Source of the DNA: Pauljensenia sp.
GTDB lineage: Bacteria; Actinomycetota; Actinomycetes; Actinomycetales; Actinomycetaceae
DNA length: 21,257 nt
NCBI GenBank assembly: GCA_029983625.1
Contig: JASBZF010000016.1
Span: 1-21,257, forward strand
Reading direction: 5' to 3'
Part shown: in pieces, positions 14,132-21,257 of the stretch
Layout of the letters: every line of letters starts with the position of its first letter
Numbering within the stretch: position 1 is the first letter of the stretch
The notes under the pieces: generated by a model
Seen by the model: the letters and a program-made list of their open reading frames with translations, nothing else
Told to the model about the DNA's origin: nothing
Databases searched by the model: none
Program-made: the position numbers and the translations under genes

Positions 14132-15484
14132 ATGTCGGAAAACCTGTGGAACATCGAAAAAATCCCCTATGTCGGAACTGGGTCACTCCAACAAGGACTC
14201 GGCTTCCGCTACTACGATGCCGATCGCATCGTCGCCGGAAAAACCATGAAGGAATGGATGCGATTCGGCGTCGCCTACTGGCACACCTTCGAACAGCGTC
14301 TCGTGGACCCCTTCGGCTCCGGCACAGCGATCCGCCCCTTTGATGGCAAATACTCCAACGCCCTCGACCTTGCGCTTGCCAAAGTGGACTACGCCTTCGA
14401 CTTCTTCACGACTTTGGGTGTGGAGTACTTCTGCTTCCACGACCGCGATATTGCGCCCGAGGGCGATACTCTGCGCGAAACCAACGCGATCCTTGACAAG
14501 GTTGTGGATCGTATCGAAACGAAGATGAAAGAAACAGGTGTCAAACTCCTGTGGAACACCTCTTCTCTTTTCACTCACCCGCGTTTCCTCTCCGGTGCCG
14601 CCTCTTCGCCTTTCAGTGAGATCTACGCCTATGCCGCAGGCCAGGTGAAACACTCCCTTGAGATCGCTCAGCGTCTCGGTGCTGAAAACTACGTATTTTG
14701 GGGTGGGCGTGAAGGATACGAAAACCTGTGGAATACCGACCTTAAGCGCGAACAGGACCATATCGCGCGTTTCTTCCACATGTGTGTTGAGTACGCTGAA
14801 GAAATCGGACTGGACGCGCAGTTCCTTATTGAGCCGAAGCCCAAAGAGCCGACTGCGCACCAATACGACTTCGATGCTGCGACTTCAATTGCTTTCCTCC
14901 GCAGCTACGACCTGGCTGATAAGTTCAAACTGAACCTTGAAGGTAATCACGCGAATCTTGCCGGTCACACGTATCAGCATGAAATCCGCGTAGCACGTAG
15001 TGCCGGAATGCTCGGCTCGCTTGACGCCAATCAAGGCGACAAACTCATCGGTTGGGATATCGACGAATTCCCCTCGGACCTGTATGAGACGACCGCAGTG
15101 ATGTACGAAATCCTCGACGAAGGGTCAATCGGTCCTCGAGGCGGCTTGAACTTCGACGCGAAACCGCGTCGCACGTCCTTCACCGCTGAAGATCTTTTCC
15201 AGGCCCATGTTGTCGGTATGGATTCATATGCGGCTGGTCTGCTTGTCGCAGCGCGTATGCACGAAGATGCGGTCATCAAGACTCTCGTCGCTGAGCGCTA
15301 CTCCTCCTTTGATTCTGGAATCGGAGCGAAGATCGAGGACGGCAGCGCAACTCTTGCCTCCCTTGAAGCACACGCGCTGGACATCCCGCAGGCCGAACTC
15401 ATGGGAGCGGTGAAATCGGACCGTCTGGAAGCGGTGAAGGCAACGCTCAATAACTACATTGTCGATACCCTCGGTCGTATCTGA
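14132..15484 (+). CDS. xylA: xylose isomerase, class II
   Basis: Converts D-xylose to D-xylulose in the cytoplasm with two divalent metals. The 450 residues and long N-terminus (LWNIEKIPYVGTGSLQQGL) place it in the longer class II group rather than the roughly 390-residue class I seen in Streptomyces. Active-site blocks are CFHDRDIAPEG with His103 and Asp106, FWGGREGYENLWNTD, the metal-binding IEPKPKEPTAHQYDFD, LNLEGNHANLAGHTYQHE, and DANQGDKLIGWDIDEFP. ATG 14132 is set by AGGAGAGG at 14119-14126 and by the family N-terminus. It is first in the xylA-xylB direction and diverges from xylR. Confidence 0.95.
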   Translation: MSENLWNIEKIPYVGTGSLQQGLGFRYYDADRIVAGKTMKEWMRFGVAYWHTFEQRLVDPFGSGTAIRPFDGKYSNALDLALAKVDYAFDFFTTLGVEYFCFHDRDIAPEGDTLRETNAILDKVVDRIETKMKETGVKLLWNTSSLFTHPRFLSGAASSPFSEIYAYAAGQVKHSLEIAQRLGAENYVFWGGREGYENLWNTDLKREQDHIARFFHMCVEYAEEIGLDAQFLIEPKPKEPTAHQYDFDAATSIAFLRSYDLADKFKLNLEGNHANLAGHTYQHEIRVARSAGMLGSLDANQGDKLIGWDIDEFPSDLYETTAVMYEILDEGSIGPRGGLNFDAKPRRTSFTAEDLFQAHVVGMDSYAAGLLVAARMHEDAVIKTLVAERYSSFDSGIGAKIEDGSATLASLEAHALDIPQAELMGAVKSDRLEAVKATLNNYIVDTLGRI

Positions 15485-15781
15485 GGCACACAGCAGATCC
15501 GGGGTGTCCCGGTGTTGGGCTGGAGGCGTGTAGATGCCGAGGTGGCCGGAAGCGATGAATCTGATCTGTTTCATCTGCACTTCCGGCCACCTCGGACCCG
15601 ATCAGCTCTGAAAGCTTCAGGTTTGAAAGTGCAAGCTCACAGACACAAGATATTCAGTGCGCAACATCTTCAAAGACTATGACTTCATAGACACAGAGTC
15701 CCGCCCTCGGCACCCGATTCTCAGATCGGACAACCCCTTACATCCTCTTAGACCCACAACAAAGAAGTTCTGGAGACTTTC
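15485..15781 (+). other. xylA-xylB spacer with palindromes
   Basis: This 297-bp gap contains no supported ORF. It holds the long hairpin described separately (15537-15595) and a short palindrome CTATGA-CT-TCATAG (15677-15690) about 90 bp before the xylB start, which might be an operator or part of a second promoter. TGGAG around 15769-15773 serves as the xylB ribosome site. The size of the gap suggests xylB is not simply read through from xylA. Confidence 0.5.
15537..15595 (+). terminator. 16-bp perfect inverted repeat after xylA
   Basis: CCGAGGTGGCCGGAAG (15537-15552) and its exact complement CTTCCGGCCACCTCGG (15580-15595) enclose a 27-base loop that itself holds GATGAA (15554-15559) and TTCATC (15570-15575). 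It lies about 50 bp after the xylA stop. No U-tract follows. It is most likely a terminator or mRNA-stabilising hairpin between xylA and xylB. Confidence 0.65.
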
Positions 15782-17140
15782 ATGACTCACCGTCCTTACG
15801 TCGCTGGCGTTGACACCTCAACACAGTCCTGCAAAGTCGTTATTTACGATCCGGTCACGAAATCCGTTGTCCGCCAAGGCAAGGCGCCTCACCCTGAGGG
15901 CAGTGAAGTTGACCCTGAGAAATGGTGGGACGCTTTTTTGTGTGCAGTTGACGAAGCCGGAGGTCTTCATGACGTTGCGGCTCTGTCTGTCGGCGGACAA
16001 CAGCACGGCATGGTCCTCCTGAATGAAAAGGGCGAAGTGATCCGCCCAGCGTTGCTGTGGAACGACACGAGATCTGCCTCTTGTGCGCGTGATCTTATTC
16101 GTGAACGCGGCAGCGATGGTCGTGACGACGCTGGCTCTGAAGGAGCGAGCTGGTGGGCTGAAGCGACCGGTTCTGTTCCCGTCGCTTCCCTGACTGTAAC
16201 GAAACTCAGGTGGATTGCTGACAAGGAACCAGAAAACCTTGAGAAAATCGCGGCAATTTGCCTACCTCATGACTATCTCACGTGGAAAATCATGGGGTCA
16301 CCGTCCTTGGAATCGCTCGTCACCGACCGTTCCGACGCTTCAGGCACCGGCTATATGGCTCGCGAAACCCCTCAGTATCGGCGCGATATTCTCGCTTCTT
16401 CTCTTCGTATTGACGAGGGCGCAGCAGAGCGCATTATTCTTCCGAGAATCGCAGAACCCTGGGAAATGCTTGGGTATGGCGATCCTGAACGTGGCTGGGG
16501 TGAAATCCTCATTGGTCCGGGTGCTGGTGACAATGCGGCTGCGGCTGTCGGTGTTGAGCTAGAACCCGGATCAGCTCTGCTGTCTCTTGGAACCTCAGGT
16601 GTGGTGTGCGCAGTGTCTACGACTCCGGTTGCTGACCCATTCGGTCTCGTCACTGGTTTTTCGGATGCTGCCGGTCATTGGCTTCCTTTGGCGTGCACTC
16701 TTAATGCTTCACGCATTATTGATGCGATGAGGAAAGTGACGGGCTTGAGTTACACGGAATTCGATGAGGCAGCTCTTTCTGTGAGTGACGCAGGCGGTCT
16801 CGTCCTCGTCCCTTATTTTGAGGGTGAACGTACACCGAACTTGCCGGAAGCAAAGGCTGAATTGCGGGGCATGACTTTAGCGAACTGTGATCGCGAACAT
16901 GTGGCTCGCGCTACGGTTGAAGGACTGCTTACTCTTATGCGTTTCGCACTCGATGCGATGCGTGCTCAAGGTGTACCGATCCATAGGATCCTCATTGTCG
17001 GTGGGGGTGCGAAGTCTCGTGCCGTTCAGGCGCTTGCCGCTCAGTTCCTTGACGCGACAGTGGAGTTCCCTCAGGCCGGTGAATATGTGGCGCTCGGTGC
17101 TGCGAAGCAGGCGGCACGAGTTCTTGCTGAAGCACAGTAA
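15782..17140 (+). CDS. xylB: xylulokinase (FGGY family)
   Basis: Phosphorylates D-xylulose to xylulose-5-phosphate, feeding the pentose phosphate (or phosphoketolase) route. At 452 residues it is slightly shorter than E. coli XylB (about 484). Visible blocks are the N-terminal VAGVDTSTQSCKVVIYD, LSVGGQQHGMVLLNEKG, PALLWNDTRS, the substrate region LPHDYLTWKIMG with TDRSDASGTGYM, and GAGDNAAAAVGV. The C-terminal FGGY-type ATP-binding part has LLSLGTSGVVCAVS, RTPNLPEAKAELRGM and ILIVGGGAKSRAVQALAAQF. It lies downstream of xylA in the same direction and ends 70 bp before a convergent lacI gene. No clear terminator is seen there. Confidence 0.93.
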   Translation: MTHRPYVAGVDTSTQSCKVVIYDPVTKSVVRQGKAPHPEGSEVDPEKWWDAFLCAVDEAGGLHDVAALSVGGQQHGMVLLNEKGEVIRPALLWNDTRSASCARDLIRERGSDGRDDAGSEGASWWAEATGSVPVASLTVTKLRWIADKEPENLEKIAAICLPHDYLTWKIMGSPSLESLVTDRSDASGTGYMARETPQYRRDILASSLRIDEGAAERIILPRIAEPWEMLGYGDPERGWGEILIGPGAGDNAAAAVGVELEPGSALLSLGTSGVVCAVSTTPVADPFGLVTGFSDAAGHWLPLACTLNASRIIDAMRKVTGLSYTEFDEAALSVSDAGGLVLVPYFEGERTPNLPEAKAELRGMTLANCDREHVARATVEGLLTLMRFALDAMRAQGVPIHRILIVGGGAKSRAVQALAAQFLDATVEFPQAGEYVALGAAKQAARVLAEAQ

Positions 17141-17209
17141 CTCATCGTTCAGTCAGGATGCCGATGGTTAAGGTGTGGCTACGTCTATCTGTTAGGCGAT
17201 CTGCTGTCG

Positions 17210-18223
17210 TCAGGAGGTGGGCATTACTGTTGTGCCCATTTGGAGGCGCGGTTCGATGAGGTGATGCATGGGCTGTTCGGGTGGCCTGGAAGAAATCCGG
17301 GTAATCAGGAGCTGAATGGCCTGCTCGGTGAGTTCCTGCGTTCGCATGTCAAAGCAGGTCGGACGGTCCAGGGTGTGCGCGCGTTCTTCATCCCATGAGG
17401 AAGCGATGAGGCTGATATCGCGTCCGGGAATGAGGCCCCGGTCGCGCAAAGCATTACACCAATCGTCAGCGGACACCACCGGAGCAAGGACGAGGGCGTC
17501 TCCGGCAACAGGTGCCAGTCGGGACAGATACTGTGCGACGTGGCGGTAGGAGACATCAACGTGATGTTCAAGCAGACAAATCCCAAGAGAATCTGCGCAG
17601 CTGTGTGCTTCTTTGCGGAAGCGGCTGATGAAGTTTAAGTCGGTGAGTGAATCGTCATGAGGGACGAGAAGAGAAATCTTTCGATGACCGCGTTCTTGGA
17701 GGAGTTCAACCGATTGCCTAGCTGCGGACTCATAATCGGAATCGATCGCTAAAATCGGGTCGTCGTTCTCTGGGATTCCGATGAATACGGCAGGAGTGCC
17801 GGATTGGTGGATCACCTCGGTCCGAGGATCCCGCGTCGCAACCTCCATAATGAGCAGGCCGTCACACAGTGCGCCGTCGATCACTCGGCGAAGGCCGGGT
17901 GCGCCCTCGTCTGCTGTGATGAGAAGAATGTCGTAATCGTACTTCCTGGCTTCTGTAGTTAAAGCGATGATGAAGCGATGCTGAGCGCCAGGATCTGCTC
18001 CGGGGTGATAGGGGATGACAATCCCAAGAACATTGGTTTTCTTAGAACGTAGCGCGCGTGCTCCTGAGTTGGGTTGATAGCCGAGTTCTGACATTGCGCG
18101 CAGGACACGTTGTTCAGTGTCAGGAGCTACAGCTCTGCGTCCGCTCATCACATAGGACACAGTGGTCTGTGAGACGCCGGCGAGTCTGGCGACATCATGA
18201 CTCGTGGGCTTTTGCGATGCCAT
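17210..18223 (-). CDS. LacI-family regulator of the alpha-xylosidase locus
   Basis: A 337-residue repressor with helix-turn-helix TSHDVARLAGVSQTTVSYVM (7-26), hinge GYQPNSGARALRSKKT, and sugar-binding domain starting VLGIVIPYHPGADPGAQHRF. Later blocks include DGLLIMEVATRD, AIDSDYESAARQSVELLQER and GHRKISLLVP. The C-terminal lobe has CFDMRTQELTEQAIQLLI, and the chain ends RLQMGTTVMPTS, in keeping with the family's 'EPRLVVRxSTAP' ending. It is divergent from the GH31 gene, with 123 bp between start codons. Two perfect palindromes with central CG, one in the GH31 leader and one inside that gene, are probable operators. The likely inducer is a xyloside or xylose derivative, by context. Confidence 0.87.
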   Translation of the reverse strand: MASQKPTSHDVARLAGVSQTTVSYVMSGRRAVAPDTEQRVLRAMSELGYQPNSGARALRSKKTNVLGIVIPYHPGADPGAQHRFIIALTTEARKYDYDILLITADEGAPGLRRVIDGALCDGLLIMEVATRDPRTEVIHQSGTPAVFIGIPENDDPILAIDSDYESAARQSVELLQERGHRKISLLVPHDDSLTDLNFISRFRKEAHSCADSLGICLLEHHVDVSYRHVAQYLSRLAPVAGDALVLAPVVSADDWCNALRDRGLIPGRDISLIASSWDEERAHTLDRPTCFDMRTQELTEQAIQLLITRISSRPPEQPMHHLIEPRLQMGTTVMPTS

Positions 18224-18238
18224 TGTTACTCTCAGGTA

Positions 18239-18270
18239 TTGACACTGTAGGTACGCTGCTTTAGTCTAAT
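18239..18270 (+). promoter_or_regulatory. candidate promoter for the alpha-xylosidase gene
   Basis: A perfect TTGACA at 18239-18244 is followed by TAGTCT at 17-bp spacing (18262-18267) or the better TCTAAT at 20-bp spacing (18265-18270). The palindrome at 18308-18329 would fall roughly 30-50 bp into the transcript, a plausible repressor roadblock position. Confidence 0.45.
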
Positions 18271-18307
18271 CACATTGCGACGCTTTGGCGGCGCTAGTGT
18301 TTTTAAC

Positions 18308-18329
18308 ATCGCGCATACGTATGCGCGAT
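18308..18329 (+). promoter_or_regulatory. 22-bp perfect palindrome, primary operator
   Basis: ATCGCGCATAC (18308-18318) and GTATGCGCGAT (18319-18329) are exact reverse complements with no spacer and a central CG. This even symmetry with a central CG is what LacI-family dimers recognise. It ends 17 bp before the GH31 start codon, after the candidate promoter and next to the divergent lacI gene. Confidence 0.75.
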
Positions 18330-18346
18330 CAGCGAGGGAGCTGCAC

Positions 18347-20335
18347 ATGCACGATATTGACGTGTTCGATTCAGGTTTCGAACTGCGACATCACCACGAG
18401 GTGATTCGAGTAGAAACCTGGGGGAAAGATTCCTTCCGTGTTCGCATGTCACGCCATACCCTCGACCAACCAGATCACGGAGCGCTGAGCGAAAAGCCCC
18501 CTTTTGTTCCCGCTCAAGTCGAAGTCTTGCGCAAACGCATACGTATGCGCTCGGGTGCGTGCACACTTGAACTCCTGATCGACGAGGGCGCTGGTAATCC
18601 GCGTCCACTTCTTTCCTTCTTCCGTGGAGAAGAATGCGTCCTCACAGAATCCCCGGAACACTTCTGGTGGCCAGGAGCCCACGGCATTTACCCGACCCCA
18701 GGAGGCGTTGAAGTTCACCAAGTTTTCGCCTCTGACCCCTGCGAGAAGTTCTACGGTCTTGGACAACACGCACATCCCCACCTTGACCACAAGGGCTTGG
18801 TCCTTGACCTCATCCAACGCAACGGCGAAGTCTCAATCCCCTTCGTTCTTTCAGATCGCGGCTACGGCCTCCTATGGAACAACCCAGCCGTTGGGCGCGT
18901 GGAATTTGCTAAAGATCGCACACGATGGGTGGGGCACGGTACAGAACTCATTGACTACTGGGTGTGTGTGGCACCCACTCCGAAACAGATTCTTTCAACA
19001 TATGCCGACGTTGTGGGTCATGCTCCGGTTCTTCCGCAGTGGGCGACAGGATTCTGGCAGTCGCGACTACGTTACATGTCTCAAGATGAACTCCTTCAGG
19101 TCGCCAGGCGCTACAAAGAACTCGGTATTCCGCTTTCGGTGATCGTCACAGATTTCATTCACTGGCCAGCGATGGGCGACTACGAATTCGACCCGGAAGA
19201 ATACCCAGATCCGACGGCGATGATGCGTGAACTCGAAGAAATGGGAACAAAACTCATGGTGTCCGTATGGCCCACCATTTCCCCTCTGTCAAAGAACTAC
19301 GAGGAGTTTCACGAGCGCGGTTTCCTCATCGCTACTGAATCGGGAGTGGAGTTTCACCAAAAGTTCAAAGACAAAGGGATGACAACCCCTCTTCCCGTTG
19401 CTTTCTACGACGCGACCAATCCGCAGGCGAGAAAGTATCTGTGGAGCACAATCAAGAAGAACTACCACGATCTCGGAGTACGAGTCTTTTGGCTGGACGC
19501 ATGTGAACCCGAGCTGAACCCAGGACACCCTGGAAACCTCAGCTACTTCACGGGAAACGGGCTGGCCGTCAACAACACCTACCCAAGAGAAAACGCCAAA
19601 GGATTTTTTGAAGGGATGCAGGAAGCCGGAACCCCTGAAACCGTCCTGCTGTGCCGTTCCGCCTGGGCGGGGCAAGCGCGTTACGGAGCGGCCGTATGGT
19701 CCGGCGATATTGCTCCCACCTGGGAAGCTTTACGCCACCAAGTCAGCGCAGGACAATCAATCGCGATTTCCGGTATTCCGTGGTGGACCTCCGACATAGG
19801 CGGATTCCACGGAGGGGACCCGCAAGACCCGGAATATCAAGAACTCTTTATCCGCTGGTTCGAGTTCGGAACTTTCTGCCCGCTTTTCCGCCTCCACGGA
19901 CACCGCGAGCCTCGCGAAGCCGTTGGCGCAGTCAGCCCAGGAGGGCCAAACGAAATCTGGTCCTACGGTGACCGGGCTTTCACCATCGCAAAAGACCACA
20001 TTCTTCTGCGTGAGCGTCTTCGCCCCTACATCGACGGGCTCATGAAAGAAGCAGCAGAAACGGGAATCCCCCCGATGCGTTCACTCTTCATCGAATTCCC
20101 CGAAGATCCTTCCTCATGGAGTATCGAGGACGAGTTTCTTCTCGGCCCCGACCTCCTCGTGTGCCCCATCACTGAGCCTGGAGTAACGCGGGCGAAAGTT
20201 TACCTTCCTGCCGGATGCTCATGGAGGGATGCCTACACCAATACGTGTTACGAGGGCGGCCAAAGTGTCGAAATCGACGCACCCCTTGAACGTATCCCCC
20301 TTCTCATCCGAGCAGATTCTTCCCTTTCCCTCTGA
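18347..20335 (+). CDS. GH31 alpha-glycosidase, probable alpha-xylosidase
   Basis: A 662-residue glycoside hydrolase family 31 enzyme. The N-terminal beta-sandwich (about 1-220) contains EKFYGLGQHAHPHLDHKG, a family hallmark. The barrel begins around QWATGFWQSRLRYMSQDELL. The nucleophile loop is VFWLDACEPE with Asp384, and the acid/base is in AVWSGDIAPTWEALRHQ with Asp454. ISGIPWWTSDIGGF and PLFRLHGHREPRE are further GH31 blocks. The WLDxxEPE nucleophile form is typical of Xyl31/YicI-like alpha-xylosidases rather than maltases, and the xylA-xylB neighbours support release of xylose from isoprimeverose or similar xyloglucan fragments. No signal peptide is present, so it acts inside the cell after import. 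ATG 18347 follows GAGGGAG; the in-frame extension to 18275 crosses the operator palindrome and is rejected. Confidence 0.85.
   Translation: MHDIDVFDSGFELRHHHEVIRVETWGKDSFRVRMSRHTLDQPDHGALSEKPPFVPAQVEVLRKRIRMRSGACTLELLIDEGAGNPRPLLSFFRGEECVLTESPEHFWWPGAHGIYPTPGGVEVHQVFASDPCEKFYGLGQHAHPHLDHKGLVLDLIQRNGEVSIPFVLSDRGYGLLWNNPAVGRVEFAKDRTRWVGHGTELIDYWVCVAPTPKQILSTYADVVGHAPVLPQWATGFWQSRLRYMSQDELLQVARRYKELGIPLSVIVTDFIHWPAMGDYEFDPEEYPDPTAMMRELEEMGTKLMVSVWPTISPLSKNYEEFHERGFLIATESGVEFHQKFKDKGMTTPLPVAFYDATNPQARKYLWSTIKKNYHDLGVRVFWLDACEPELNPGHPGNLSYFTGNGLAVNNTYPRENAKGFFEGMQEAGTPETVLLCRSAWAGQARYGAAVWSGDIAPTWEALRHQVSAGQSIAISGIPWWTSDIGGFHGGDPQDPEYQELFIRWFEFGTFCPLFRLHGHREPREAVGAVSPGGPNEIWSYGDRAFTIAKDHILLRERLRPYIDGLMKEAAETGIPPMRSLFIEFPEDPSSWSIEDEFLLGPDLLVCPITEPGVTRAKVYLPAGCSWRDAYTNTCYEGGQSVEIDAPLERIPLLIRADSSLSL
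18536..18549 (+). promoter_or_regulatory. second palindrome inside the GH31 coding sequence
   Basis: CGCATACGTATGCG is a perfect 14-bp palindrome identical to the core of the upstream 22-bp palindrome. The two centres are 224 bp apart, which would allow a tetrameric or paired LacI-type repressor to loop the DNA. It encodes part of RKRIRMRSG in the protein, so codon content alone did not require it. Confidence 0.6.
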
Positions 20336-20371
20336 CACACACCGCATTTTCATACGAAGGAGTAGAAAAAG

Positions 20372-21257
20372 ATGTCAGTCATCAACACGAAAGGACGAGG
20401 GGTACTGACCCTCGGCGCCTCCGTCCTGTCATTCGCCCTCATCCTGAGCGCCTGTTCAGGAACGAGTACGGAAACGACAGCCAGCCCCTCAAAGGACGGT
20501 GAAACCCTCACCATCGAAATGTGGGACTACCTCGGCCAAGGCGTATCCCACACCGCAATGGAAGCCGCAGTCGCCGCATTCGAGAAAGCACACCCCGAAT
20601 ACGAAGTGAAACGCACCTCCTTCGCATACGGCGATCTCGCAAAATCCATCGTCCAAGGCGGAGTCGGCGGAGCCGTGCCCGATCTGGCTGTGGTGGACGT
20701 GGTTGACAATCAAAACTTCGCCGCCCTCGGCCTCGTGAAAGACCTCACGAAAACAGAAGGTGGACGTGCCGACGAGTTTCACCCAGGCCCTTGGGCTTCA
20801 ACACAAATGGACGGGAAAACCTACGGACTTCCCCTCAACTCCAACAACCTCGGCCTCTTCTACAACGCAACACTGCTGAAAGAAGCAGGAGTTGAAGTTC
20901 CGACAACATGGGAAGAACTGAAAGAAGCTGCCAAAGCAGCGACAAAAGGCGACGTGACAGGACTAGCCATTTCCGCCGTTAAGAATGAGCAGGGAAGCTT
21001 TCAATTCCTCCCCTTTGTCTGGCAAAGCGGAGGCGACCTCGACGATTATGCGACTTCCGGTGAAGAAGCCCTGAGTTTCCTGAAAGGAATGATCGACGAA
21101 GGTTCTGTGTCCTCAGCAGTGACGAACTATTCGCAAGAAGACGCACGCACTCAATTCACCGCCGGAAAAGTCGCCATGATGATGAATGGCCCCTGGGAAC
21201 TGCAGAACCTGAAAGACGTGTCCTTTGAGTGGGGTGTTGCTCCTCTCCCCAAAGGGA
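20372..21257 (+). CDS. ABC transporter sugar-binding lipoprotein (MalE-like, CUT1), cut by window end
   Basis: At least 295 residues of a family 1 extracellular solute-binding protein. The signal peptide has hydrophobic GVLTLGASVLSFALIL and lipobox LSAC, placing lipidation near residue 28. A Ser/Thr-rich linker follows, then LTIEMWDYLGQGVSHTAMEA, AFEKAHPEYEVKRTSF, GLPLNSNNLGLFYNATLLKE and AGVEVPTTWEELKEAAKA. The last visible block is AGKVAMMMNGPWELQNLK. ACGAAGGAG precedes ATG 20372. It starts 36 bp after the GH31 gene and probably shares its transcript and repressor. By context it should bind a xyloside or oligosaccharide for the CUT1 permeases expected just beyond the edge. The carboxy end is missing only because the window stops. 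Confidence 0.88.
   Translation, partial: MSVINTKGRGVLTLGASVLSFALILSACSGTSTETTASPSKDGETLTIEMWDYLGQGVSHTAMEAAVAAFEKAHPEYEVKRTSFAYGDLAKSIVQGGVGGAVPDLAVVDVVDNQNFAALGLVKDLTKTEGGRADEFHPGPWASTQMDGKTYGLPLNSNNLGLFYNATLLKEAGVEVPTTWEELKEAAKAATKGDVTGLAISAVKNEQGSFQFLPFVWQSGGDLDDYATSGEEALSFLKGMIDEGSVSSAVTNYSQEDARTQFTAGKVAMMMNGPWELQNLKDVSFEWGVAPLPKG

Noticed and set aside
18275..18346. N-terminal extension of the GH31 enzyme
   Set aside because: It would translate through the operator palindrome, has no ribosome site, and the family-like sequence starts after ATG 18347.
1..21257. CRISPR arrays, tRNA or rRNA genes, known riboswitches, transposase genes
   Set aside because: No regularly spaced repeats, cloverleaf-like genes, rRNA-like stretches, recognisable aptamers or transposase motifs were seen by reading; a covariance-model scan was not possible.

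Overview
The window looks like chromosome of a Gram-positive actinobacterium, most likely an Actinomycetaceae member (Actinomyces/Schaalia-like). The signs are moderate-to-high GC with G/C-biased third positions, frequent GTG starts, AGGAG ribosome sites, lipobox lipoproteins, hairpins without U-tracts, and the protein families themselves. The genus is inference only.

Layout. (1) 1-3030, minus strand: an aminotransferase of the LysN/MocR-catalytic type, a D-Ala-D-Ala ligase, a small unknown ORF that starts inside the ligase stop region, and an HK97 gp10-like phage protein that runs off the left edge. (2) 3031-4851: a 94-codon reading frame broken by one amber codon, a perfect 12-bp inverted repeat, and a self-inhibited (class II) Fic protein with a C-terminal winged helix. 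(3) 5083-12639: a sugar module of ribokinase, lipoprotein binding protein, two-domain ATPase, two permeases, an RpiB-like isomerase and a convergent LacI regulator. (4) 12811-17140: a xylose module of ROK-type XylR, xylose isomerase and xylulokinase. (5) 17210-21257: a LacI regulator, divergent GH31 alpha-xylosidase, and the start of a sugar-binding lipoprotein cut by the window edge.

Functionally, the right half reads as xylose/xyloside use: a binding-protein transporter imports the glycoside, the GH31 enzyme releases xylose, and XylA and XylB convert it to xylulose-5-phosphate. The middle module imports a second sugar (ribose or a related pentose/tetrose/hexose), phosphorylates it with the PfkB kinase and isomerises it with the RpiB-like protein.

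The most unusual structural feature is a 74-bp direct repeat (73/74 identical) at 5982-6055 and 12670-12743. It carries the last 19 codons of the ribokinase plus a LacI-type operator-like site, and it brackets the transporter-isomerase-lacI block, which is visibly richer in GC than its flanks. This resembles a cassette inserted at the 3' end of the ribokinase gene, with the gene end re-created at one border and a dead copy left at the other, but no integrase is present. The lacI gene at the right end changes composition partway through, so the block itself looks mosaic. A second regulatory highlight is a pair of perfect palindromes with the same core, one before and one inside the alpha-xylosidase gene, 224 bp apart.
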